Position numbers and translations under genes: made by a program. Below the pieces are notes generated by a model. It was not told the origin of the DNA. It searched no databases and worked only from the letters and a program-made list of their open reading frames with translations. Of a stretch of 64,000 nucleotides of DNA, positions 1-11,763 are shown piece by piece. Origin of the DNA: Papio anubis (lineage: Eukaryota > Chordata > Mammalia > Primates > Cercopithecidae); assembly GCF_008728515.1 (NCBI RefSeq), contig NC_044983.1, positions 125,235,139-125,299,138 of the forward strand, read 5' to 3'. Each line of letters begins with the position of its first letter. Position 1 is the stretch's first letter.

Positions 1-753
1 AAATCTTCTACTTTCTTCTGAAATGAAATTCTATCCAACTTTCTTCTAAAAGGGCTTCTATTCCTTTGCTTTCAATTTCTCCTAAATTCGTACTTATTCT
101 TCGTCATTTCCGTAGCTCAGGTTTTTATGCTCTCACTCCTAACTACTGCAATAATCTCCTAAATGGTTAACCTACTTCTGTAGTTCTCTCTCCACTTTAT
201 TTCTATCACACAAATACCTGAGTACCTAATATTAGTCAAGCACTGTGAGACACTAATTTTATCTCATCACTGCTCTATTGAAGAAAAAAAAAAACTTCTA
301 ATAGCTCCTAATACTTTTCAGGATACAGTCTCAAACTGGCACACTTAGGAATGAATACCCATTCTGATTTCAGGCTACTCCTAATAAACATGCTATTAGA
401 GCAGAGCCCCCTAACAGCCTATGCCCATTCCAGTCCTGAAATCTGTTTCCTCCTCCTAAAAAGGCATTCCTTTCTTCCTCCCAAAAAGGTTCTTATCCTT
501 AAAAGGCCAATTTAAAGCTATTCCTGCTTTCAACAGGCTCTTCCCGAGGACTCCAGCCCACATCAATCCCTATAATTCTAAAGCATTTTCATCCAATAGT
601 ACACTGCTACTCATTGGTTGCAGATGTTAGTTGTATAACTGAGGGAAGATAAAATTTGTTTCTCAAGTCTTCTGTACCCTACTTAATACGCAGTACTTAA
701 GTATGTTACAACAAAGAGAAACAGCATAGCATATATAGGTAGAAAAGTTTTAG
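1..753. other. Gene-free AT-rich stretch with clustered CTCCTAA motif
   Basis: No gene or recognised repeat is visible. The heptamer CTCCTAA occurs at 79, 136, 156, 305, 378 and 453. On the presumed transcribed (minus) strand it reads TTAGGAG, which contains the UAGG core known for hnRNP A1/A2B1 binding. If the promoter assignment at 26 kb is right, this stretch is intronic. Confidence 0.4.
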
Positions 754-955
754 TCTAGAGGCTTTGAAACCAGTCAAATACCAGTTTGAATCCTAGTTCT
801 GACAATTACCGTAACTCAGGATCAAACAGCTAGTAAGCATCAGTTTCCTCATTTGTCAAATGGAGTTAACAGACCTTACAGCACTGTTGCAAGCATTAAA
901 TAAGATTCAATGAGAATGCACGTTTAGTGCTTAGGAAAAATCACAAACATTCACT
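754..955 (+). mobile_element. MIR SINE fragment, plus orientation
   Basis: The order of landmarks matches MIR: 'ttgaatcctagttctg', then 'cagtttcctcatttgtcaaa', then a 'taagattcaatgagaatgca' segment. It is strongly diverged, as expected for this ancient mammalian family. Confidence 0.75.
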
Positions 956-1445
956 TACTTGTGGCCATCATTAGCAACACAGATTAAATATCCACCATGT
1001 GGCAGATATTGTACAAGGTTCTAGAAATACCAAAATTTAAGATTTAAGCACTGATATGAAAAAAGTTTATGTATTAATACATACCGATACCATTCATCCA
1101 TCTAAGTTAGAAAACACCAGTCATTATTCTTACCTATACTTAGGACCTGAAAAATCGACCATTCTATTTCCTGAAGATCTCTACGCACACAACCACTGAA
1201 CTAGCAGTTCAAGCCAGGACTCCTACTATAGCCTATTTGGGTCTCACTGCTCCAACTCTAACCTTTTCTAATTCATTCTCCATAATGTTATTAGACTAAT
1301 CCTTCTAATGCAGAAACCTGATCACATATCTACACATCATCCTTCCCATTAGTCTATATCTGTAACTGTAATGGCATAGGACACAGAGATCTCAGGCTGA
1401 CTCAATTCTTTAAAAAAAATTTCCAAGATTTCACTTAAATATCTT

Positions 1446-1740
1446 GGCCAGGCGCAGTGGCTCACGCCTGTAACCCCAGCACTTTGGGAGGCAGAGGCGG
1501 GTGGATCATGAGGTCAGAAGTTTGAGAACAGCCTGACCAACATGGTGAAACCCTGTCTCCACTAAAAATACAAAAATTAGCCAGGTGTGGTGGCGCATGC
1601 CTGTAATCCCAGCTAGGTCAGGAGGCTGAGGCAGGGGAATTGCTTAAACCTGGGAGGCGGAGGTTGCAGTGAGCTGAGATCGCACCACTGCACTCCAGCC
1701 TGGGTGACAGAGTGAGACTCCATCTCAAAAAAGCAAAAAA
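1446..1740 (+). mobile_element. Alu, full-length, AluS type
   Basis: Complete dimeric Alu from GGCCAGGCGCAGTGG through a short A-rich tail. The body is close to AluS. No convincing target-site duplication was found. Confidence 0.9.
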
Positions 1741-2185
1741 GTCTTTTTAATGTATTGTTAAAGCAGCTTTTTAAGAAATTTAATTATTTCTTTAAATACT
1801 TCAGCTCTAGTTCTATTAGAAAATCCACCCTACTACTGCAGTGATCTATAACAAAAAAATTGGAAAAAAGAAAATCTACCTCGTATTACTTCATTTTCAC
1901 GTGTTACGAGTGACCACTGGCCAGTACGTACTATCAATAATGGCTGCCCACCACAATCATCCATGGACCACCACCACCCTGTTTTTAACTAGTTTTTAAC
2001 TATGCATGCCACAGAGCTACCACAACAGATTCTTATTCACCAAGTCTACGGCATGCCATGGTATTTGTTTTTTTAAGAAGCCACACAATGTTTCTAATAT
2101 ATAGCCAGGATTGCCCAATCCCAGATTAAGAAACTTTACATAAAAAAGTGACCAACCCCAGATATGATGATACTGCTGTGTCTAT

Positions 2186-2335
2186 CTAAAGCAAGGGTCT
2201 GCAAACCACCCACAGATCATGCCTAATCCCATGGCTTTTTGTTCTACCTGCACACTAAGAATGCTTTTTACATTTTCTAAGGGTTGAAAAAAGAAAACAA
2301 CAATCTTTATCCTGAAAGCAGTTAATGACTTCCTG
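2186..2335 (+). mobile_element. Probable hAT-type DNA transposon relic
   Basis: The 5' end 'caagggtctgcaaacc' and the inner 'agaatgctttttacatttt' followed by 'aagggttg' resemble a common hAT-Charlie MITE that starts CAGGGGTCGGCAAAC. The 3' inverted end is not seen, so the copy is truncated. Family not assigned. Confidence 0.45.
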
Positions 2336-2894
2336 TGGAAATAATACTTGCATATATAAAAAGTAACAAATTCATAATAATTCTGTCAACAACGAAGTGT
2401 TGTTACAGACTACAATTACAATAGAAATTTAGAGAACACAACAGTATGAAAGGTATATTCCACATGTGAGTTAAAAATCTTCTCAACAGGCCCCACAGCA
2501 CATCATATCACTCATCAAAACGCTGGACCCCTTCCCATGACTCAAAGTGGCTATCACAGCCTGTTCATTGCTATTATACTCCGCTCTGCACTAAGCACAA
2601 TGCCTGACACATCACAGTCTCCAAAGCATAGATGCTGAATGAGTGAATAAACAAACAAGATAAATGATGTAAGTACATTAGAATAAATGCAACTCATCTA
2701 AAGTTAAGGTTCCAAAAGGCTGTCATTCTCCTAAAATGATTTGTTTGGGGAAAAGAGAGACAAGGAGAGGTCAATGTATCACTAGCAGAAAACTGATAAC
2801 ATTTCTCCTATTAAAAATTAAATAAAGAGACTTCAAATGAAATGCTCTAAGGTGTGTCCACCATGGTTTTACAGACACAGTTTTTAAATTATTT

Positions 2895-3022
2895 TATTTT
2901 TTTAAGACATGGGTTTTTGCCATGTTGGCCAAGCTTGTCTTGAACTCCTGGCCTCTAGTGATTGGCTTCGGCCTTCCAAAATGCTGGGATTATGGGTGTG
3001 AGCCACCATGCTCACCCAGCCT
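2895..3022 (-). mobile_element. Alu left-arm fragment
   Basis: Minus-strand left monomer only. It shows 'gccatgttggccaagct', then 'aaaatgctgggattatgg' and 'gtgagccaccatgct', preceded by a T-rich stretch. It is old and degraded, either FLAM-like or a truncated AluJ. Confidence 0.75.
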
Positions 3023-3239
3023 ACAGATAGATACAGTTTTTCTGGACTGATAAAACTCAGTTGCAACAATAGGCATAGATGACCACTTTGGAGATATACT
3101 ATATATCTGATATGTGGTAATATATATTACTGCATGTCTTGGTTAGCAATAAAACAATGGATTTTAAGACTATGAAAAATACTTCGTCACACGTTTAAAA
3201 TGTCCTCAAAACTCAACAAAGATCAGTTACAGACTCCCA

Positions 3240-3480
3240 ATAGGACAGACATTCTATGTATGGCAAAGTACAAAATGTTGTGTAAAAACAAGACCTGTCC
3301 TCATAAAGCTCATATTCTATAAGATGACATGTAAACAAATTACTACAATACAGTACAATTAAATAAAACGCTATGCTAGAGTTCTGTGGTTAAATTGCTA
3401 TGGGAAAACAGATGAAGGAGTAATTTAATTATGTCTAGAGAAGAATGTCAGAGAAAGCTAGAGAAGTGAGATATCTGGGT
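3240..3480 (-). mobile_element. L2 LINE fragment, minus orientation
   Basis: The segments 'gtcctcataaagctcata', 'gacatgtaaacaaatta' and 'gctatgctagag' match the reverse of the L2 3' region. Boundaries are approximate. Confidence 0.55.
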
Positions 3481-5289
3481 GCCTTATATACTTAAAAAAA
3501 AAAGCACCAGTACTAACAACTTCCAAAGACATTTTTATATGCTTCAAATTAAGTCAAATAACTTAATTTTAGGATTTACGTTAGCATTTACAATAAACTG
3601 GAAAAGGAAAATCTCCTATAAGAAGCATTTTAATTACTACCTATGATTGTTAACAATGGGGTAACATAATACTACTAAAATCCTTAAGAAAAAGGCTTTA
3701 TTAAACTGAGACTAAGGCAACTCCAAGAATTCAGAAGAACACCAGATAAGATTTTTTAGTCCTAATAAATACAAAACCGCACTGATTTCTTCAATAATTT
3801 CTATCCCATTTGCTATCTATGTAAGAATCTTAATCTGTTTGCCCTTCTGTTATTTCTACTTATTGGATAGTGTATATAATTCCAAATTTGGACTATCAAG
3901 TCTGAACTTACAAACCAAATCAGGGGAAAACACTTAAAAAAAAAAAATGTACTATTCTAAAAATTACTCTTTCATGGTCAGACTATATATTTATGTAGTA
4001 AACCTTTTATCTTTAACACACGTTAAGTCCAGCCTGTTAAATGTCCTATGAAGTGGTTCTTTCTTGTCTATCTTCTCCTCTTTTAAAAACGACATTACCA
4101 TGTCTTATGAGCTTTTCTCCCAAGCGCTCATTAGTAGCAACATGGAATCTAATGGGTTCAACAGACAAGACATCAATACACTCAACTATAAATATATCAT
4201 ATCAGATAGGCTCATTTCTCAAAAGAGCTCATAATTCTCCAGTAGAACTCTATTTTTGCTAACATTGAGAAGTTTCACAGAGATAATTAAGTAGAAAACA
4301 TTCAGTATTTTCAGATTTTGACTTTATTTCCTAGACTTAAACTTCTTAAATGATTTTCAACATAGTCACCCACAAACAGAATGAGTGCCATAACTGTACT
4401 TCAACTGCTATGTGACAGACTTCCGTATCATCAGTAATTTTTACCTAGGTATTTCAGACTGGAAAAGATAAACGAAATACAATTTTAAGATAAATTCTGA
4501 AACCATTAACTCATAACATCCTGGATGTTTTACTTTCTGCTACCCTACTCATTCGTTAATTTAACACCTTACAAAAACCTGTACATTTTAGAAATTTCCC
4601 CTTTCCCCTTTCATTTGATTTCCACCAAATGTAGGAGCACTTATATATTCTAGATTTTATTGTTTAGTTTAGTATTTGTAGTATCTAGGAATTTATTTCA
4701 TCTACAGAGATAGATTTCTTATAACAAGAGACAATTTTTAGTCATTTGGGAAGTAGACCTTGCTTCCTTGAATTAACAGAAAAAATATTAAAGTGCAAGA
4801 ATAGGAAGAAAATTGTAAGTACTAAAACTACAAAAATGGAGAAAAATGTTGATCTATGCTAAATGATGTATGAGAAAGTACTGATCACTGAAGTGAACAG
4901 ATCAATATTTATTTTAGCCATCTTTCAGTCTCCTTCCTAATGTACCTTTTACTCAGACATGAGTCTTATCTATTTTAAAACAAGTTAAATTGTATATAGC
5001 CATCATTTGTCACCTTCGCAGTCCATATTGGAGAAGGACTGTTAACGCTTTTCAGAATTTGAGATTCATAATAATTTACTTATCTTTCCTCTACACTATT
5101 AAAAACTGAAACTAAAACAGGAAGGTTTTCTTCTTCCCTAACTTCTTGATAATAACTAACAGCTATTATTCAGATATACATTAACAGCCATTATTTGAGT
5201 GTCCTCTCCTATGTTAGGCTATTCAGTGATAAGTTTTGGGCAACCAGATATTCACATGGTTTGAAAGTATCACCAAACCGAGACCTTTT
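3481..5289. other. Gene-free AT-rich DNA
   Basis: No exon with coding character is visible. The 73-codon frame at 4041-4262 has no recognisable domain. I see nothing else supportable here. Confidence 0.5.
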
Positions 5290-5441
5290 ACAAGGTCTCA
5301 CTCTCTCGCCTAGACTGGAGTGCAGTGGCACGATCACAGTTCACAGCAGCCTTAATCTCCCAGGATCACACCACCACTCTTGGCTAATTTTTGTATTTTT
5401 TTTGTAGAGACAAGGTTTCAGTATGTTGCCCAGGCTGGTTG
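5290..5441 (-). mobile_element. Alu fragment, internally deleted
   Basis: Begins 'aggtctcactctctcgcc' and runs 'ctggagtgcagtggcacga' to 'gttgcccaggctgg', then stops. The 5' left-arm end is missing and there is a large deletion after 'cccaggatcaca'. AluJ-like. Confidence 0.75.
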
Positions 5442-5659
5442 ACACCATCTTAATTGAGGGATAAAATTTAGTATCACCAAAAACGTGACAGACATTACAT
5501 GCCTGAAGATGTAAGGCAATGGGATGTATTCATCATTACCCTATGTAATAAAGCTTGTCGGGTATATATAACCTGATTCTATTTATCAGGAAACAAGGCA
5601 GACAAATTTTGACTACGAAATACTTTCTATCAGACAGCTTGCCTGGATGAAAATGAGCA

Positions 5660-5810
5660 GGTGTGAAGATTAAAAAAAAGAAGAGGGAGTTCAGTTTTGG
5701 ACATGTTAAATTTGAGAGGCTTATGAGCCACCAATCTGAAGATGTTGAGAAGGCAATGACAGATACAGAAGTACAGAGTTCAGGGAAGAGGTTAGATCAC
5801 AAATACTTTA
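5660..5810 (-). mobile_element. L2 LINE fragment, minus orientation
   Basis: The stretch 'tttgagaggcttatgagcc' followed by 'gaagatgttgagaaggca' and 'gagttcagggaagagg' is typical of reverse L2. The 79-codon frame across it is a by-product. Confidence 0.55.
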
Positions 5811-6403
5811 TCTACACCCCAGGACTTCGTATCCAAAGACCAAGGACACTTGAAATGGTTCACAGTGGCAACAGTAAGAGACCAGTGGCCACAGTGCACT
5901 AACCACACTGTTATGGTAACATAGTCTGGGCAGTATTTTCTTGCTGCTCAGCTGCCTCTGGTTATTGCTGATTTTGTGAACCTGGATTCCCACTCTCTCC
6001 ATCAATTCTGTAACCTACCTGTCATCATCCCAATTAATTCTTTTCATATCCAAATTACCTAGTCAGGTTCTGCTATTTGCAACTGAGGACTCGTTAATGA
6101 ATTATAAAGAATATTCTGGTCTCAAATAGAAAACTAACTGTAATTCCCTTCCCAATTTAAAGCCATTCCTACAAACAAGCAGAATTTATGTTACAAATAT
6201 AACTCTGAAGTATAAATACAGATAATAAAGATATTCAAAAATTAAAGATTGTATAGATCAGTTTTTTGAGATATTTAAGAGGTCCAGGGTAATTAAAAAG
6301 AAAACTTTAAGTTTCAAAACACAAAATTTGAACATTAATATAAAAGTAGAATATCCAGAAAAGATGATAAAACACCAAGATCATTTAAAAAATATCAAAT
6401 AAA

Positions 6404-6695
6404 GGCTGGTCACGGTGGCTCACACCTGTAATCTCAGCAGTTTGGGAGGTCGAGGCGAGTGGATCACGAGGTCAGGAGATCAAGACCATCTTCACTAACA
6501 TGGTGAAACCCTGTCTCTACTAAAAATAAAAAAATAAAAAAAAAATTAGCCGGGCGTGGTGGCGGGCGCCTGTAGTCCCAGCTACTCCGGAGGCTGAGGC
6601 AGGAGAATGGTGTGAACCCCGGAGGCGGAGCTTGCAGTGAGCCAAGATGGTTCCACTGCACTCCAGCCTGGGCGACAGAGCGAAACTCCGTCTCA
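6404..6695 (+). mobile_element. AluY, full-length
   Basis: AluY-type body, with 'gtcaggagatcaagacc', the 'gggcgcctgtagtccc' linker and 'aggcggagcttgcagtga'. Its A-tail has degenerated into the adjoining microsatellite. Confidence 0.9.
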
Positions 6696-6936
6696 AAATA
6701 ACATAACATAACATAACATAACATAACATAACATAAATAACATAAATAACATAAAATAACAAAATAACATAACATAAAACATAACATAAAATAACATAAA
6801 ATAAAAAATAAAATAACATAACATAAAATAACATAAAATAACATAACAAAATAACATAAAATAAAATAACATAAAATAACATAACAAAATAAAATAACAT
6901 AAAATAACATAAGATAACATAAAATAAAATAAAACA
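6696..6936. repeat. (ATAAC)n / (AAATAACAT)n microsatellite, Alu tail
   Basis: About 240 bp of mixed pentamer and longer units built from ATAAC, AAATAAC and AAATA. It starts exactly where the poly-A tail of the upstream AluY should be. Long minus-strand frames through it translate as repeating Leu/Cys/Tyr/Phe and are artefacts. Confidence 0.95.
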
Positions 6937-7026
6937 GAGAACTAAAAAAATTTTTGAGAATATTAGAACACAAGACTGACACTGGTTTTTACAAAGTGTT
7001 CTCTCTGTAATAAGATGCTTTATTTT

Positions 7027-7322
7027 AGCCGGGTGCAGTGGCTCACGCCTGTAATCCCAGCACTTTGGGAGGCTGAGGCGGGCGGATCACGAGGTCAGGA
7101 GATCAACACCAGCCTGGCTAACACGGTGAAACCCCATCTCAACTAAAAATACAAAAAATTAGCCAGGCATGGTGGCAGGCGCCTGTAGTCCCGCCTACTC
7201 GGGGGGCTGAGGCAGGAGAATGGCATGAACCCGGGAGGCGGAGCTTGCAGTGAGCCGAGATTGCACCACTGCACTCCAGCCTGGGCGACAGACAAAGTGA
7301 GACTCCATCTCAAAAAAAAAAA
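7027..7322 (+). mobile_element. AluY, full-length, with perfect TSD
   Basis: Flanked by the perfect 15-bp direct repeat AAGATGCTTTATTTT at 7012-7026 and 7323-7337. The body is AluY-like. This is an intact retrotransposition event. Confidence 0.95.
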
Positions 7323-7391
7323 AAGATGCTTTATTTTGTTTCATACATTCCAAACTACTCCTACTGAGAAAAGTAACGAAAAAATTCTCCA

Positions 7392-7711
7392 GCCGGGTGC
7401 AGTGGCTCACACCTGTAATCCCAGCACTTTGGGAGGCCAAGGTGGGCGGATCACCTGAGGTCAGGAGTTCGAGACCAGCCTAACCAGCAGGGAGAAATCC
7501 CGTCTCCACTAAAAAAAAAAAAAAAAAAATACAAAATTAGCAGGGCATGGTGGCACATGCCTGTAATCCCAGCTACTCGGGAGGCTGAGGCAGAAGAATC
7601 GCTTGAACCTGGAAGGCGGAGGTTGCAGTGAGCCGGTATCGCGCCATTGCACTCCAGCCTGGGCAACAAGAGTGAAACTCTGTCTCAAAAAAAAGAAAAA
7701 GAAAAAAATCT
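7392..7711 (+). mobile_element. Alu, full-length, AluS type
   Basis: Starts GCCGGGTGCAGTGG. It has an expanded middle A-run (19 A's near 7511-7529) and a mixed A/G tail. The flanks 'aaaaattctcc' and 'aaaaaatctcc' look like a degraded target-site duplication. Confidence 0.9.
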
Positions 7712-7730
7712 CCACCTAAGTCTACATTTA

Positions 7731-8033
7731 TGTATGTATGTATGTATGTTTGAGACAGAGTTTCGCTCTTGTCACCCAGGCTGGAGTGCAATGGCACAAT
7801 CTTGGCTCAATGCAACCTCTGCCTCCCAGGTTCAAGCGATTCTCATGCCTCAGCCTCCTGAGTAGCTGGGATTACAGGCGCCCACCACCACGCCCAGCTA
7901 ATTTTTGTATTTTTAGTGGAGACGGAGTTTCACTACGTAGGACTGGCTGATCTCAAACTCCTGGCCTCAGGTGATCCACCCACTTAAGCCTCCCAAAGTG
8001 CTAGGATTACAGGTGTGAGCCACTGCACCCAGC
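7731..8033 (-). mobile_element. Alu, full-length, minus; (TATG)n tail
   Basis: The tail has become (TATG)n at 7731-7749. The flanks 'aagtctacattta' and 'aagtctaccttta' form a target-site duplication with one mismatch. AluS type. Confidence 0.92.
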
Positions 8034-8451
8034 CAAGTCTACCTTTAGTCTCTTATTTCATATACTTTCCTTACACATGTCAGTAAAACTACTTTTCCTT
8101 CTTTCTGAAAACTTTTCACATTTCAAATCAAAAGTAGAATTTTTGGCTATAATAAAGATTAAACATTTCTTACATCCTTAGTAGTACACCATTTATGTAC
8201 TAAACTCCTTACCTCTATTTAGTATTTTTAAGGAATACATTCTGAAGAAGTAAAACATGAAAAAGAGTAAAAACACTTAATAGGAAATATTTGCTTTGAG
8301 GAAGAAAAAAGTACTAATATATGTGAATATCTAGTATATACCATGCATTCTGCTATAGACGATAATTTTTTTTTTGTAAAACGCTGCAAAACCGGTGATG
8401 TTACCATTTTACAAAAAGTAAATGAGGAAAATGAATTTCAAATACTGGTTT
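8034..8451. other. Gene-free AT-rich DNA
   Basis: No repeat family, exon or motif stands out in this interval. Confidence 0.4.
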
Positions 8452-8748
8452 AGGCCAGCTGCAGTAGCTCGCGCCTGTATCCCCAACACTGCAAGGCTGA
8501 GGCAGGAGGACCGCTTGAGCCTAGAAATTTGAGATCAGCCTGGGCAACAGCAAGATTCTATCTCTACCAAAAATAAAAATAAAAAAAATTAGCCAGGCAT
8601 GGTTCTACATGTCTGCTGTCCCAGCTACTCATGAGGCTGAGATGGGAGGACTACTTGAGACCAGGTCAAGACTGCAGGGAGCTATGATCACGCCACCACA
8701 CTGCAGCCCGAGCAACGGAGTAAGACCTGCCTCAAAAAAGAAAAGGCA
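8452..8748 (+). mobile_element. AluJ, full-length, diverged
   Basis: Old Alu with 'ggccagctgcagtagctcgc' at the 5' end and 'tcaagactgcagggagctat' in the right arm. It ends in 'ctcaaaaaagaaaa' followed by a short G-rich run. Confidence 0.85.
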
Positions 8749-9130
8749 GCGGGGGGGAGGGGGTTACTTACCTCACATCAGTGCTAGTAAGAGGTCAGTG
8801 TCAATAAGGGGTAGATTTGTTTCCGGAACAGATCTGCCTATTCCAAAGCTGATGCCACTTTATTCACAACAAAATGTCTCCATGAGCACATTCTTCTAAA
8901 AATTCATTCTCATTAATTTTTTTTATTAGAAAAACAATTGTAACCATTACACTGAACAAGCTGAATCTGTGGGGTGTAACTATAAAAAGCAATTTTTTTG
9001 TCCACGACTAGCCTTTAAAGTTACTCTGTAGCCATAGTTAATGTCCCTGAACTTTCATTTAGGCTAATGATCATGACTTTGGTCACTCCCAAGTTATAAA
9101 AACAATCTGACTTTTAAAACTGAAAGATCC

Positions 9131-9369
9131 AGCTGGGCATAGTGGCTCACACCTGTAATCCCAACAATCTGGGAGGCTGAGGCAGAGGATCACTTAATCC
9201 CAGGAGCTGGAGACCAGCCTGGGCAACACAGGGAGAACCTGTCTCTACAAAAAAAATTTTTTTAAAAATTAAAAATTAGCCAGATGCGGTGGTGCATGTC
9301 TATAGTCCCAGTTACTTAGGAGGCTGACGTGGGAGGATGGCTCAGGCCTGAGAAGTCGAGCCTGCAATG
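9131..9369 (+). mobile_element. AluJ lacking 3' end and A-tail, flanked by perfect direct repeats
   Basis: A left monomer and part of the right monomer end abruptly after 'gtcgagcctgcaatg'. There is no poly-A tail. Even so, it is flanked by perfect 12-bp repeats ACTGAAAGATCC at 9119-9130 and 9370-9381. Confidence 0.88.
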
Positions 9370-9560
9370 ACTGAAAGATCCTTAGTATAATCGTCAAATT
9401 TTTCTCATTTGAAGTTAGTTTCTCTGCTTTCCCAGCTCAGCCCTACACAGTACAAGAGCATTATGCTTTTACCCCTCTCCTTTCCACCTTGTTAACCCTG
9501 GGTGGGGCAATTATGTGCTATCAGAGAGCTTAGACATCTTCATGACTCAAAATATGTTCA

Positions 9561-9862
9561 GGCCAGGCGTGGGGGCTCACGGTTGTAATCCCAGCACTTT
9601 GGGAGGCCAAAGCTGATGGATCACCTGAGGTCCGGAGTTCTCGACCAGCCTGGCCAACATGGTGAAAACCTGCCTCTACTAAAAAATACAAAAATTAGCC
9701 AGGCATGGTGGTGTACACCTGTAGTTCCAGCTACTCAGGAGGCTGAGGCACAAGAACTGCTTAAACCAGGGAGGTTGCAGTAAGCCAAGGTCATGCCACT
9801 GCAGTCCAGCCTGGGTGACAGAGCGAGACTCCGTCCCAAAAATAATCATAATCATAATCATA
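9561..9862 (+). mobile_element. Alu, full-length; (AATCAT)n tail
   Basis: Dimeric AluS-like element with a short right-arm deletion near 'accagggaggttgcag'. The tail is 'aaaaataatcataatcat', a young hexamer expansion. Confidence 0.9.
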
Positions 9863-10829
9863 AAGTTTAAAGCTGATTTTTTTCAGGAATGCTTTCAGGG
9901 GTTCCTTGAAAGTTGAGAGCTCTCACTCCCAATTCCTGTAATGCATCTCCTCTGGGAATCCAGCCTCCATCCTGTCCCCGTTATACTCTACTTTTTTGTT
10001 TGGGTTTTCCCTTATGTGGTCTCACTTCTCTCAGGTAGCCCTCATGTGATCTATGGGAAACAGATATCTTAGTCCAAAATCTTTGAGAGGACTGGCAGTC
10101 CATCCACACAGCAACCTTGCTTTCTTTTGCTGTGCTGCGAAAGCATAGTCTCTCTTTCACCCTTGAAAAGTTCCAGGTATGAGTTAGAGAGACATCAATC
10201 CACTGTGTCCCCCAAATTGCAGAAGTTACATATTAAGTCCCCCAAGCGGTCACTATAAAGCCCTTCTATCTTTACTGAAGGGGCAGTACTTCCCATCCCT
10301 CCCACAAAGATGGGGGAAAGAGGTTAGGAAAGACTCCTAGAATACCAACAACTGGGTTAAAAAACTTTTCCAATTTCCAACATGTGTCAAAAACTCTTTT
10401 CCAATTTCCAACTTTCTGAATGAAACCTTTTACACCAACAGATGGATAGGTATTAGAAGTCACAAGATCCATTTTCTGGCTCTCTTTTGAACACCCGCAG
10501 GGTGTCCTTAAAACTCACTTTAGAAATGTGCATCTGTTGACTTAGGGTCAAACTCAGAATACAAGAGTTCTACCCATTTTAACACCTTATTTCATATTTT
10601 GTATTTTCTAAATTTTCCATGAAAAGTAGGAAGAAAATAAAAATCCTCAACCTTACCTAACTCAGCCACTGTTAACACTTTCCTTTTATGCCACTTAAAA
10701 ATTTAAGTTTATATTTCTTAGAACTTTGTACAATAACACTTCATTTATATAATTTCATCAAGCAATCCAGTTTATCACCTAATTTAAGCACATTACCTTT
10801 TTCAAGCATCAAACTTCCACTGAACTAGT
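9863..10829. other. Unassigned sequence, possible old LTR relic
   Basis: No gene. The stretch 'ttttccaatttccaac' occurs twice 30 bp apart, near 10367 and 10397. The interval is less AT-rich than its surroundings and could be an eroded LTR, but no ends or polyadenylation context settle this. Confidence 0.25.
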
Positions 10830-10990
10830 GTGTTGCTCTTCTAAAATTTGTCTCACTGTGCCACTCTGAAGTCCAAACCCTTTAATGGCTCCCTACCACC
10901 AGAAGTTAAACTTCAATCTTTTAAAAAGGAAGCGTAATCTATACAGTCTCCTAGAGCTGCTACATCTCTAAATATGATTTTGAACCATGT
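10830..10990 (+). mobile_element. L2 LINE fragment, plus orientation
   Basis: The segment 'ccctttaatggctccctacc' followed by 'aagttaaacttcaatctt' matches the forward L2 3' region ('aatggcttcccattgccc...'). Confidence 0.5.
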
Positions 10991-11448
10991 ATGCACCATA
11001 TAAAATCATGCTACAAGAAAAATGCAGGTGGCAGAGGAGTTCCTAATAATGGGATGTGACCTACACTAGCAGGAGAGAAATATTTCAGAATTTGTGAATT
11101 CAACCTTGTAACCCTTCAATGAAGCTGGATCCTGAGATATTTTCAACAGGAACTGGGACCAAATTCTGAAATGCAAAAGAACAAAGGTGGTTATTCCTTT
11201 ATTAGCATAGAACTAAGCTTGCAGTGGGGATCAGACCTCATATGATTGCAAATAAAATTCTGTATCACTACACATGTATCTACTAGCTCCACAGTCATTA
11301 TCACCAACTGCCAAAAAGTTAATCCAATACTCAAGAGCAGATTTCTAAAAACTTTAAATGTCAAAACTGGATTTGGGAATTAATTTTGTTACAAGTTCTA
11401 CACATAATGTGCTCCATTCATAGAGCACACATTTAAAAATTTGTCTTA

Positions 11449-11763
11449 GAGCCCAGTGCAGTGGCTCATGCCTATAATCCCAGCACTTTGGGAGGCCGAG
11501 ATGGGCGGATCACTTGAGATTAGGAGTTTGAGACCAGGCTAGCCAACATGGTAAAACCCTGTCTCTACTAAAAATACAAAAACAAATTAGCCAAGTATGG
11601 TGGTGTGTGCCTGTAATCCCAGCTACTCGGGAGGCTGAGGCAGAAGAATCGTTTGAACCTGGGACGTGGAGGTTGCAGTGAGCTGAGATCGTGCCACTGT
11701 ACTCCATCCTGGGCAACAGCAAGACTCTGCCTCCAAAAAACAAAACAACAACAACAACAAAGT
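11449..11763 (+). mobile_element. Alu, full-length, AluS type
   Basis: Dimeric Alu from 'gcccagtgcagtggctcatg' to an (ACA)n-rich tail 'aacaacaacaacaaag'. Confidence 0.9.

Noticed and set aside
6464..6982. 172-codon minus-strand frame (and two overlapping ones)
   Set aside because: It translates an Alu and its ATAAC microsatellite. The Leu/Cys/Tyr/Phe repeats are a by-product of the repeat unit.
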